DNA from: Georgenia thermotolerans | GTDB taxonomy: Bacteria; Actinomycetota; Actinomycetes; Actinomycetales; Actinomycetaceae | Direction: 5' to 3' | Assembly (NCBI RefSeq): GCF_009193185.1 | Contig: NZ_VUKF01000046.1 | Span: 1-36,568, forward strand | Length of the DNA stretch: 36,568 nt | Shown here: in pieces, positions 1-7,222 of the stretch | Layout of the letters: every line of letters starts with the position of its first letter | How positions within the stretch are numbered: position 1 is the stretch's first letter | Made by a program: the position numbers and the translations under genes | Notes under the pieces: model-generated | Databases searched by the model: none | Told to the model about the DNA's origin: nothing | Seen by the model: only the letters and a program-made list of their open reading frames with translations

Positions 1-1
1 G

Positions 2-733
2 CTCGGCCGGGCGCTGGGCCAGGCCGCCGCGCCGGCGGCCCGGGCGCGCTCGTCGAGGATGCGGTGGCTCCTGCGGGTGCCGGCGCGCCGCCGCGCCGCG
101 GCCGCGCTGGTCACCGCCGACGCCCTGCTGCTGGCCCGCAGCCCGCGCCACCTCGTCCAGGTGCTCGCGGCCGCGTGCCTGCCGGTGCTCGCCCTGGCCG
201 TGCCCCAGCCGGTCCCCGTGGTCACCATCGTCCTGCTCGTCGTCGGCGCCTACGTCGCGGCCCTGGCGACGGCGGACGGCGCCCGCCAGGCCCACGTCGC
301 CCCCGCGCTGGACGCCCTGCTGCCGCTGAGCCAGCGGCGCGTGCGGCTGCTGCGCCTGGCGGTGCCGACGGCGGTGCTGGTGGTGTGGTCGCTGGGGGTC
401 TTCGCGGCCCTGGGGTGGCGGTACGGGGACGCGGCGGCGTGGCTCGCGCTCGGGGTGCTCGGGGCGCCGGTGTGGGCGGCCGCGGTGGTGCGGGCGGCCT
501 ACCGGCCGCTGCCGGACTTCTCCGGCCCGCTGGTGCACACCCCCATGGGCGCGCTGCCGCCCGGGATGACGACGGTGGTCTCCAAGGGACCCGACGTCGC
601 GAGCCTCGGCGCGATCCCGGTGCTCGTCGCGTTGCTGCTGGGCGCGGTGCCGCCGGCGCTGCTCGTCGCCCAGGCGGTGCTCGCCGTCGTCGCCGTGGCC
701 GTCGCGGCGCGGCCGGGGCGGCCCGGCCGGTAG
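2..733 (+). CDS. 3' part of a polytopic membrane protein (DUF6297-like, ABC-2-type permease)
   Basis: The reading frame is open to the left edge, so this is the C-terminal part of a longer gene and the ATG at 59 is probably internal. The visible residues form several hydrophobic segments (for example LAAACLPVLALAV, VVTIVLLVVGAYVAALA and PVLVALLLGAVPPALLVAQ) separated by Arg-rich loops, as in a permease. The late stretch with TPMGALPPGM before the last membrane segment resembles the actinobacterial DUF6297 family, which usually sits beside an ABC ATPase; that assignment is from memory. The gene ends 104 bp before the convergent LLM oxidoreductase. Membrane location is secure, the family is likely, and the transported substrate is unknown. 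Confidence 0.7.
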   Translation, partial: LGRALGQAAAPAARARSSRMRWLLRVPARRRAAAALVTADALLLARSPRHLVQVLAAACLPVLALAVPQPVPVVTIVLLVVGAYVAALATADGARQAHVAPALDALLPLSQRRVRLLRLAVPTAVLVVWSLGVFAALGWRYGDAAAWLALGVLGAPVWAAAVVRAAYRPLPDFSGPLVHTPMGALPPGMTTVVSKGPDVASLGAIPVLVALLLGAVPPALLVAQAVLAVVAVAVAARPGRPGR

Positions 734-837
734 CGCCGGGGGCCGTGAGCCGGCCGGGCTCGGGGCCTCAGCCAGCCAGCGCCGAGCGCTGGTCAGCCGG
801 CTTGGCCCGCCCTCTCAGCCGGCCGTGCCCGCTGCCC
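734..837. other. Convergent intergenic spacer with degenerate TCAGCCRGCC repeats
   Basis: This spacer lies between two convergent genes. The motif TCAGCC followed by AGCC, GGCT or GGCC occurs four times with irregular spacing. Short GC-rich inverted repeats are present but I see no single convincing terminator hairpin. Confidence 0.35.
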
Positions 838-1821
<984 letters not shown>

Positions 1822-1997
1822 GGCGCTTCCTCGGGGACGACGGCGACACCGCCTTGCGGACGGCGAGATGACCTATCCCCACGGTACGGCGTGCGCCCGG
1901 CGGCCGGGATGTCGGGGGCGTCACGCCGCCGGTCCGGCCGCTTGGCGCGACGGCGCCCGCGACAGGGTCCGGGGCGGGGCCCGCGTCGGCGCCTGTC

Positions 1998-2003
1998 TAC
2001 GCT
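1998..2003 (+). promoter_or_regulatory. -10 box of a leaderless rsmD promoter
   Basis: TACGCT ends 7 nt before the GTG start of rsmD, so the predicted transcription start is the G of the start codon. No Shine-Dalgarno sequence is present, which fits a leaderless mRNA as is common in Actinobacteria. Confidence 0.6.
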
Positions 2004-2009
2004 GACCCC

Positions 2010-2669
2010 GTGACCAGGATCGTCGCCGGGAGCGCCGGAGGGCGCACCCTCCAGGTGCCGCGCAACGGGACCCGCCCCACCTCCGAGCGCGTCCGCGAGG
2101 CGCTGTTCTCCCGCCTCGAGCACCTCGGGGTGGTCGGCGGGGCGCGTGTGCTCGACCTCTACGCCGGCTCCGGGGCCCTCGGCCTCGAGGCCGCCTCGCG
2201 CGGCGCGGCCCGGGTCACGCTCGTCGAGTCCGCCAAGGCCGCCGCGCAGCTGTGCCGCCGCAACGCCGGCGCGCTCGGGCTGGGCGACCGCGTCGACGTC
2301 GTCGCCGCGAAGGTGCAGACCTACCTCGCCGGCCCGCCCCCGGCGGGCGCCGCCCCGGCCGACCTGGTGCTGCTCGACCCGCCCTACGACGTCACCGAGG
2401 AGGACCTCGCCGCCGTCCTCGCCCTCCTCGCGCCCGCCGCCGCCAGGACGGAGCCCGCCCCGGACGGTGCCCCGGCCCAGACCGCGTGGCTGGCCCCGGA
2501 CGGCGCCCCGGCCCGGACCACGTGGCTGGCCCCGGACGCCGTCGTCGTCGTCGAGCGCTCCAAGCGCAGCCCCGAGCCCACCTGGCCCGCCGGCCTGGCC
2601 CCGTTCGACGACCGCGGCTACGGCGACACCGCCGTGTGGTTCGCCGAGCCCGTCGGTGACCAGGGCTAA
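2010..2669 (+). CDS. rsmD: 16S rRNA (guanine(966)-N(2))-methyltransferase RsmD
   Basis: A 219-residue SAM-dependent methyltransferase that modifies G966 of 16S rRNA (E. coli numbering) in the assembled small subunit. The N-terminus RIVAGSAGGRTLQVP and RPTSERVREALFSRL are family hallmarks. The SAM-binding motif I is VLDLYAGSGALGLEA at about 47-61 and the catalytic motif IV is DPPY at 123-126. The GTG start has no Shine-Dalgarno but lies 7 nt after a TACGCT -10 box, so a leaderless start is likely. Between motif IV and the C-terminal strand is an Ala/Pro-rich insert encoded by a 36-bp tandem duplication (LAPDGAPA-type units), which makes the protein slightly longer than usual. coaD follows, as is typical. 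Confidence 0.95.
   Translation: MTRIVAGSAGGRTLQVPRNGTRPTSERVREALFSRLEHLGVVGGARVLDLYAGSGALGLEAASRGAARVTLVESAKAAAQLCRRNAGALGLGDRVDVVAAKVQTYLAGPPPAGAAPADLVLLDPPYDVTEEDLAAVLALLAPAAARTEPAPDGAPAQTAWLAPDGAPARTTWLAPDAVVVVERSKRSPEPTWPAGLAPFDDRGYGDTAVWFAEPVGDQG
2457..2537 (+). repeat. 36-bp tandem duplication inside rsmD
   Basis: Two nearly identical 36-bp units start at 2457 and 2493, with the first 9 bases of a third at 2529. They keep frame and encode a 12-residue unit ending in TAW or TTW, in a loop after the catalytic DPPY motif. Confidence 0.85.
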
Positions 2670-2672
2670 CGT
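2667..2672 (+). promoter_or_regulatory. -10 box upstream of coaD
   Basis: TAACGT overlaps the end of rsmD. The predicted transcription start is at 2679-2680, the A of the ATG of an 8-codon micro-ORF that runs into coaD. This suggests coaD has its own promoter in addition to read-through from rsmD. Confidence 0.5.
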
Positions 2673-2679
2673 GTGGACC

Positions 2680-2706
2680 ATGCGCACCGAGGAAGGACCG
2701 GCATGA
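2680..2706 (+). CDS. Putative leaderless 8-codon micro-ORF coupled to coaD
   Basis: The ORF encodes MRTEEGPA and stops at TGA 2704-2706, which overlaps the coaD ATG at 2703 (ATGA). Its ATG coincides with the start point predicted from the TAACGT -10 box. It also contains the GAGGAAGGA stretch that would act as the coaD Shine-Dalgarno. Translation is inferred only; such short frames are common by chance in GC-rich DNA. Confidence 0.3.
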   Translation: MRTEEGPA

Positions 2707-3197
2707 GCCTGGCCGTGTGCCCGGGCTCCTTCGACCCCATCACCTACGGGCACGTCGACGTGGTCCGCCGGGCGCGCGCCATGTTCGACGAGGTGGTCGT
2801 CGCCGTCGCGCACAACCCCGCCAAGCGGTACCTCTTCGACGCCGACCGGCGCGTCGCCCTGGCCCGCGCGGCGCTCGCCGACCTGCCCGGCGTGCGGGTC
2901 GAGCTCGTCGACGGCCTGCTCGCCCGCTACTGCCAGGACGTCGGCGCCGCGGCGATCGTCAAGGGCCTGCGCGGGGCCGCCGACTTCGACTCCGAGCAGG
3001 CGATGGCGCTGATGAACCGCCACCTGGTGGGCATCGAGACGGTCTTCGTCATGGGGGACCCCACCCTCGGGCACATCGCCTCGTCCATGGTCAAGGACGT
3101 CGCCAGCCACGGCGGCCCGATCGACGACCTCGTGCCGCCCGCCGTCGCCGCCGCGCTGCACCAGGCCCTGTCCGCACCCGCAGGAGAACAACGATGA
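2703..3197 (+). CDS. coaD: Pantetheine-phosphate adenylyltransferase
   Basis: A 164-residue nucleotidyltransferase that adds AMP from ATP to 4'-phosphopantetheine, the penultimate step of coenzyme A synthesis. The N-terminus CPGSFDPITYGH contains the T/HxGH ATP-binding motif (His17). KGLRGAADFDSE in mid-protein and SSMVKDVASHGG near the C-terminus, the counterpart of the usual ISSTxVR-type motif, complete the signature. I chose ATG 2703, not an earlier in-frame codon, because GAGGAAG lies just upstream and the family begins at this point. Its stop overlaps the start of the next gene by ATGA, so the two are translationally coupled. Confidence 0.96.
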   Translation: MSLAVCPGSFDPITYGHVDVVRRARAMFDEVVVAVAHNPAKRYLFDADRRVALARAALADLPGVRVELVDGLLARYCQDVGAAAIVKGLRGAADFDSEQAMALMNRHLVGIETVFVMGDPTLGHIASSMVKDVASHGGPIDDLVPPAVAAALHQALSAPAGEQR

Positions 3198-3703
3198 CGG
3201 CACCCACCACGCAGCAGCGCGCCGGCGACGGCGCCTCGCTGATCTCCATCCTCGACGAGCTCACCGCGATGCTCGACCGCGCCCGGGCGATGCCCATGTC
3301 GGCCTCCGTGCTGGTCAACAAGGCCGAGGCGCTCGACCTGCTCGACGCCGCGCGCGCCGTTGTGCCCGCGGAGATCCACGCCGCCGACGACATCGTCGCC
3401 GACGCCGACGCCGTCCTGCGCCGGGCCCGGGAGCAGGCCGAGCGGATCGTCGCCGACGCCGAGGCCGAGGCCGAGCGGCTCGTCGCCGGCGAGCGGGTGG
3501 TGACGCTCGCCAACGAGCGCGCCGAGCAGATCGTCGCCGAGGCCGAGGCGCAGGCGGCCAAGCTCGCCGCCGACGCCAACGACTACTGCGACCGCCAGCT
3601 CGCCCAGTTCGAGATCGACCTCGGGGCGATCACCGCCCAGGTGCGCGCCGGGCGCGAGGCGCTGGCCGCCCGCGGGGGCCGGGCGCCGCGCGAGCAGGAG
3701 TAG
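3194..3703 (+). CDS. Coiled-coil protein, DivIVA/AtpF-like
   Basis: A 169-residue soluble protein. After a short Thr/Gln-rich N-terminus come ISILDELTAMLDRARAMPMS and a long Ala/Glu/Arg helix of alternating AREQAERIVADAEAEAERL-type heptads (about residues 70-140), typical of proteins annotated as DivIVA-domain or ATP-synthase-b-like. There is no signal peptide or membrane segment. It overlaps coaD by 4 nt (ATGA), a common arrangement in Actinobacteria. A role in polar growth or cell-division scaffolding is an inference from the coiled coil; no enzyme motif is present. Confidence 0.75.
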   Translation: MTAPTTQQRAGDGASLISILDELTAMLDRARAMPMSASVLVNKAEALDLLDAARAVVPAEIHAADDIVADADAVLRRAREQAERIVADAEAEAERLVAGERVVTLANERAEQIVAEAEAQAAKLAADANDYCDRQLAQFEIDLGAITAQVRAGREALAARGGRAPREQE

Positions 3704-3733
3704 GCGTTCGCCCTGAGGCGAGCAGGAACCCGT

Positions 3734-3757
3734 CCCGCGCCGCGGCGCGGGTAGCAT
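3734..3757 (+). promoter_or_regulatory. Promoter of the DUF177-rnc-mutM unit with an 18-bp perfect palindrome
   Basis: CCCGCGCCGCGGCGCGGG (3734-3751) is a perfect 18-bp palindrome that directly abuts a TAGCAT -10 box (3752-3757). The predicted start is near 3764, giving a leader of about 87 nt. The palindrome could be an operator in the spacer region, or just the tail of a terminator for the upstream gene. Confidence 0.4.
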
Positions 3758-3850
3758 CGAAGGCCGGTCCCGACCCGGCCGCGCGCGGCCGGCGACCCGC
3801 CCGACGGGCGTCCCGCACCCCGGGCCACCCCACCCACCCAAGGAGCCTTG

Positions 3851-4417
3851 ATGGACCCGCGATCCCCCCTGGTGATCAGCACGCACGACCTCGGCCGCCG
3901 GCCCGGGGCGCTGCGCGAGCTGGCCAGCACCGTGCCCGCCCCGGCGGACATGGGCACCGAGGTCATCGGGGCGCCCGCCGGCAGCGACATGGACCTGGAC
4001 CTGCGCCTGGAGGCGGTGTCCGACGGCGTCCTCGTCACCGGCACCGTCGGCGTCGTCCTCCGCGGGGAGTGCTCGCGCTGCCTGCGCGAGCTCGACGACG
4101 AGCTCAGCGTGGCCGTCTCCGAGCTGTACTACTACCAGGGCAAGCGCGCCGAGCTGGCCGCCGAGGGCGACGAGGAGGCCGAGGACGTGCCCGAGCTCGC
4201 CGGGGAGCTGCTCGACCTCGAGCCGACCCTGCGCGACGCCGTCGTGCTGGCCCTGCCCTTCCGGCCGCTGTGCCGCCCCGACTGCCCGGGCCTGTGCCCC
4301 GAGTGCGGCATCCGGCTCGACGACGCCGAGCCCGGCCACCACCACGAGCAGCTCGACCCGCGCTGGTCCGCCCTCGGCTCGCTGTTCCCCGACACGGAGA
4401 AGCAGGCGGAGCAGTGA
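3851..4417 (+). CDS. DUF177 (YceD-like) metal-binding protein
   Basis: A 188-residue protein of the DUF177/YceD family, linked to large-subunit rRNA biogenesis and found before rpmF or rnc. Two Cys groups are visible: CSRC at 74-77 and C141, C145, C149, C152 in [13 protein letters not shown], consistent with a zinc site. The middle is acidic ([36 protein letters not shown] as a pattern). ATG 3851 is preferred over the overlapping TTG at 3848 because AGGAG at 3841-3845 is properly spaced only for the ATG. The usual downstream neighbour rpmF (L32) is absent; only a 10-codon micro-ORF separates this gene from rnc. Confidence 0.9.
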   Translation: MDPRSPLVISTHDLGRRPGALRELASTVPAPADMGTEVIGAPAGSDMDLDLRLEAVSDGVLVTGTVGVVLRGECSRCLRELDDELSVAVSELYYYQGKRAELAAEGDEEAEDVPELAGELLDLEPTLRDAVVLALPFRPLCRPDCPGLCPECGIRLDDAEPGHHHEQLDPRWSALGSLFPDTEKQAEQ

Positions 4418-4446
4418 CCGCGGGCACGACGGGAGCGGCGGCATGA
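4414..4446 (+). CDS. Putative 10-codon bridging micro-ORF between DUF177 and rnc
   Basis: This GTG-initiated ORF encodes [10 protein letters not shown]. Its GTG overlaps the DUF177 stop (GTGA) and its TGA overlaps the rnc ATG (ATGA), so ribosomes could pass from one gene to the next by two consecutive re-initiation steps. It sits where rpmF is expected. Translation is not demonstrated. Confidence 0.25.
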   Translation: MTAGTTGAAA

Positions 4447-5258
4447 GCAAGAAGAAGCGCGGTCAGGTCGCCGAGGCGCCGGCCCGGCAGGACGTCGAGG
4501 CGCTGCTGCAGGCCCTGGGCACGACGATCGACCCCGAGCTGCTGGTCCTCGCCCTGACCCACCGCTCCTTCGCCCACGAGGCCGGCGGCATCCCTACCAA
4601 CGAGCGGCTGGAGTTCCTCGGCGACTCCGTCCTCGGCGTCATCGTCACCGAGTACCTCTACCGTCACCACCCCGGCGTGCCCGAGGGCGACCTCGCCCGC
4701 ATGCGCGCGGCGACGGTGAGCCAGCGGGCGCTGGCCGAGGTGGCCCGCGACCTCGCGCTGGGGGAGTTCATCCTCCTCGGCCGCGGCGAGCTCGTCACCG
4801 GCGGGCGGGAGAAGGACTCCATCCTCTCCGACACCGTCGAGGCCCTCATCGGCGCCACCTACCTGTGCCACGGCCTCGAGCACACCCGCGCCGTCGTCGA
4901 GCGCCTCGTCGGCCACCTGCTCACCCAGGCCGAGCGGCTCGGGGCCGGGCTGGACTGGAAGACCTCCCTGCAGGAGCTCGCCGCCGCGCGCGGCCTGGGC
5001 AGCCCCAGCTACGTCGTCACCGGCACCGGGCCCGACCACGCCCGCACGTTCACCGCCGTCGTCGAGCTCGCCGGCGCCGAGGCCGGGTCCGGCGTGGGCA
5101 GCTCGAAGAAGCTGGCCGAGCAGAACGCCGCCGAGGACGCCTACGCCCGGCTCGAGGCCGCCGGCGTCGAGGCCGCGGACGACGCGACCGCCGACGACGC
5201 GACCGGCGACGACGCGGCTGCCGACGACGTGGACGGCCCGGCCGCCGCCCAGGCCTGA
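4443..5258 (+). CDS. rnc: Ribonuclease III
   Basis: A 271-residue double-strand-specific endoribonuclease that processes rRNA precursors and structured mRNAs. The signature [13 protein letters not shown] (53-65) carries the catalytic acidic residues, with Asp61; the second acidic cluster is SDTVEALIG with Asp130 and Glu133. A dsRNA-binding domain starts near 177 ([16 protein letters not shown] to [13 protein letters not shown]). The C-terminus continues into an unusual acidic tail of four [20 protein letters not shown] pentads encoded by 15-bp repeats (about 5178-5234), beyond the usual family end. mutM starts 8 bp after the stop, so they form one unit. Confidence 0.96.
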   Translation: MSKKKRGQVAEAPARQDVEALLQALGTTIDPELLVLALTHRSFAHEAGGIPTNERLEFLGDSVLGVIVTEYLYRHHPGVPEGDLARMRAATVSQRALAEVARDLALGEFILLGRGELVTGGREKDSILSDTVEALIGATYLCHGLEHTRAVVERLVGHLLTQAERLGAGLDWKTSLQELAAARGLGSPSYVVTGTGPDHARTFTAVVELAGAEAGSGVGSSKKLAEQNAAEDAYARLEAAGVEAADDATADDATGDDAAADDVDGPAAAQA

Positions 5259-5266
5259 CCGCGCCG

Positions 5267-6295
5267 ATGCCGGAGCTGCCCGAGGTCGAGACCGTCCGCC
5301 GCGGCCTGGCCGCCCGCGTCGTCGGGCGCACCATCGCGGACGTCGAGGTGCTGCACCCGCGCGGGGTGCGCCGTCAGCCGGGGGGAGCGGCCGAGCTGGT
5401 CGCCCGCACCCGGGGCCGCACGGTCACCGCCGCGGTGCGCCGCGGCAAGTACCTCTGGCTCACCCTCGGCGACGGCGCCGCCGACGCCCCGCACGAGGCC
5501 CTGCTCGCCCATCTCGGCATGAGCGGCCAGCTGCTCGTCCAGGAGCCCGAGGAGGCACGGCGCGACGTCGCCGAGGACCTCGGCGGCGGCCCCGCGGAGG
5601 CGTTCCTCGCCCCGCCAGGGGAGCGCCCGGCCGACCTGACCGCCCTGCGCCCGCCCACCCTGGTGCGCACCGTCCCGGCCACCACCGCCCACCTGCGCGT
5701 GCGGCTGCGCTTCGCCGACGGCGGGCAGCTGTGGTTCGTCGACCAGCGCACCTTCGGTCACCTCATGGCGGTCGACACCGTGCCCACCGACGACGGCGCC
5801 CCCGGCGGTCAGGGGTCCGACGCGCCGGTGCTGCCGGCGCCCGTGGCGCACATCGCCCGCGACGTGCTCGACCCGGCGCTGGACCGGCCCGCGCTCGTGC
5901 GCCGCCTCCGTGCCCGGCGCACCGAGGTCAAGCGGGCGCTGCTGGACCAGTCCCTGGTCTCCGGGATCGGGAACATCTACGCCGACGAGGCGCTGTGGCG
6001 CGCGCGGCTGCACGGCACCCGCCGCACCGACCGGCTCCGGCCGGGCACCGTCCGCGAGCTGCTCGACGCCGCCGCGCACGTGATGGGGGAGGCCCTCGCC
6101 GTCGGCGGGACGAGCTTCGACGCCCTGTACGTCGACGTCGAGGGCGCCGCCGGCTACTTCGCCCGCTCCCTGGCGGTCTACGGCCGCGCGGGCCGGCCGT
6201 GCCCGCGCTGCGGGGCGCCGGTGCGGCGCGAGGAGTTCATGAACCGCGGGTCGTTCTCCTGCCCGCGCTGCCAGCGCCGGCCCGCCGCGCGCTGA
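5267..6295 (+). CDS. mutM: Formamidopyrimidine-DNA glycosylase (Fpg/MutM)
   Basis: A 342-residue bifunctional base-excision repair enzyme that removes 8-oxoguanine and formamidopyrimidines and nicks the abasic site. The mature N-terminal catalytic Pro-Glu is present in [14 protein letters not shown], the conserved Lys is in RRGKYLWL (Lys61), and the helix-two-turn-helix reads [19 protein letters not shown]. The C-terminal zinc finger has CPRC and CPRC separated by about 16 residues with the [11 protein letters not shown] end. The protein is longer than the usual 270-290 residues because of an insert at about 88-135 in the N-terminal domain and another near 165-185. It follows rnc by 8 bp. Confidence 0.96.
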   Translation: MPELPEVETVRRGLAARVVGRTIADVEVLHPRGVRRQPGGAAELVARTRGRTVTAAVRRGKYLWLTLGDGAADAPHEALLAHLGMSGQLLVQEPEEARRDVAEDLGGGPAEAFLAPPGERPADLTALRPPTLVRTVPATTAHLRVRLRFADGGQLWFVDQRTFGHLMAVDTVPTDDGAPGGQGSDAPVLPAPVAHIARDVLDPALDRPALVRRLRARRTEVKRALLDQSLVSGIGNIYADEALWRARLHGTRRTDRLRPGTVRELLDAAAHVMGEALAVGGTSFDALYVDVEGAAGYFARSLAVYGRAGRPCPRCGAPVRREEFMNRGSFSCPRCQRRPAAR

Positions 6296-6334
6296 CCGGC
6301 GAGCGGCCGATGACGGCACCGGCCGGGCGCCGTC

Positions 6335-6440
6335 GTCGGAGCAGGGGCCACCGGGCGGACGCCCCTCGTCGGAGCAGGGGCCACCGGGCGGACGCCCCTC
6401 GTCGGAGCAGGCGCCACCGGGCGGACGCCCTCGTCGGAGA
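6335..6440 (+). repeat. 33-bp tandem repeat, three copies
   Basis: Units begin at 6335, 6368 and 6401, followed by the first 8 bases of a fourth at 6433. The first two are identical; the third has one substitution and lacks one C. Each unit contains GGGGCCACCGGGCGGACGCC or a near match. The repeat is intergenic, and there are no spacers, so it is not a CRISPR array. Confidence 0.9.
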
Positions 6441-6455
6441 AGGTGCCGACGTGCG

Positions 6456-6527
6456 GACACCGACGTCCCGGAAACGCCGGAATCGCCGGAATGGTCCCAC
6501 CCGCGCCCCCTGCGCCTTCGATAGGCT
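6456..6527 (+). promoter_or_regulatory. Promoter of the response regulator with two DosR-box-like sites
   Basis: TAGGCT (6522-6527) ends 7 nt before the GTG at 6534, indicating a leaderless transcript. A GTCCC half-site (6494-6498) falls in a 14-bp window centred at 6491.5, which is -42.5 from that start; its left half does not match. A further site, GACACCGACGTCCC (6456-6469), matches GGGAC-N4-GTCCC at 8 of 10 half-site positions and is centred near -71.5. Autoregulation is inferred from these sites. Confidence 0.45.
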
Positions 6528-6533
6528 CGGCTC

Positions 6534-7187
6534 GTGCCGTACGAACAGCAGACCGGACGCGACATCCGCGTCATGATCATCGATGACCACGAGATCGTCC
6601 GGCGGGGGATCGCCGAGATCGTCGACCGCGCCGACGGGCTCACCGTCGTCGCCGAGGCCGGCTCCGTGGCCGAGGCCGTGCGCCGCGGAGAGCTGGTGCG
6701 CCCCGACGTCATCCTCGTCGACCTCCAGCTGCCCGACGGCACCGGCATCGACATCATCACCACCCTGCGCGAGAAGATCCCGGACGCCCGCTCCGTCGTC
6801 CTGACCTCCTTCGACGACGACGACGCCCTGGCCGCCGCGCTCAACGCCGGCGCCAAGGCCTACCTGCTCAAGACCGTCCGCGGCGCCGAGATCGCCGACG
6901 TCGTCAAGGCAGTGGCCGCCGGCCGCACCCTGCTCGACGAGCGCACCGTCACCCGCCGGCGCGCCGACCACGACGACCCGACGGCGGACCTGACCCCCTC
7001 CGAGCGCAAGGTCCTCGAGCTCATCGGCGACGGGCTGTCCAACCGCGAGATCGGCGAGCGCCTGGGCGTGGCCGAGAAGACGGTGAAGAACCACATCACG
7101 GCGCTGCTGAGCAAGATGGGGCTGCAGCGGCGCACCCAGGTCGCGGCCTGGGTGGCCGGCCAGCGCGCCGCCGGCTGGCGCCAGTAG
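6534..7187 (+). CDS. DosR/DevR-like NarL-family response regulator
   Basis: A 217-residue two-component regulator. The receiver has the acidic pair Asp17-Asp18 in IIDDHEIVRRG, phospho-acceptor Asp63 in LVDLQLPDGTG, Thr91 and Lys113. A LuxR-type helix-turn-helix follows (LTPSERKVLELIGDGLSN). The recognition helix AEKTVKN has Lys182, Lys185 and Asn186, matching the DNA-contact residues Lys179, Lys182 and Asn183 of M. tuberculosis DosR; EAGSVAEA, LPDGxGI and GRTLLDxR are also shared. Length equals DosR. The GTG start is leaderless (TAGGCT 7 nt upstream). It converges on the cyd operon, whose last gene is the likely partner kinase. Regulation of cydA is inferred from the DosR-like box there. Confidence 0.93.
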   Translation: MPYEQQTGRDIRVMIIDDHEIVRRGIAEIVDRADGLTVVAEAGSVAEAVRRGELVRPDVILVDLQLPDGTGIDIITTLREKIPDARSVVLTSFDDDDALAAALNAGAKAYLLKTVRGAEIADVVKAVAAGRTLLDERTVTRRRADHDDPTADLTPSERKVLELIGDGLSNREIGERLGVAEKTVKNHITALLSKMGLQRRTQVAAWVAGQRAAGWRQ

Positions 7188-7222
7188 CGGCGCGAGCACG
7201 GCCCGCCCCCGGGTGAGCGCCG

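Larger units (their letters stand above)
6296..6533 (+). other. Intergenic region between mutM and the response regulator gene
   Basis: This 238-bp spacer has no credible gene. It contains the 33-bp tandem repeat (6335-6440), two GTCCC half-sites resembling the DosR box (6456-6469 and 6485-6498), a run CGGAATCGCCGGAAT, and a TAGGCT -10 box placed 7 nt before the GTG of the regulator. Confidence 0.7.

Noticed and set aside
6335-6440. 33-bp repeats as a CRISPR array
   Set aside because: The units are directly adjacent with no unique spacers, and no cas genes are present.
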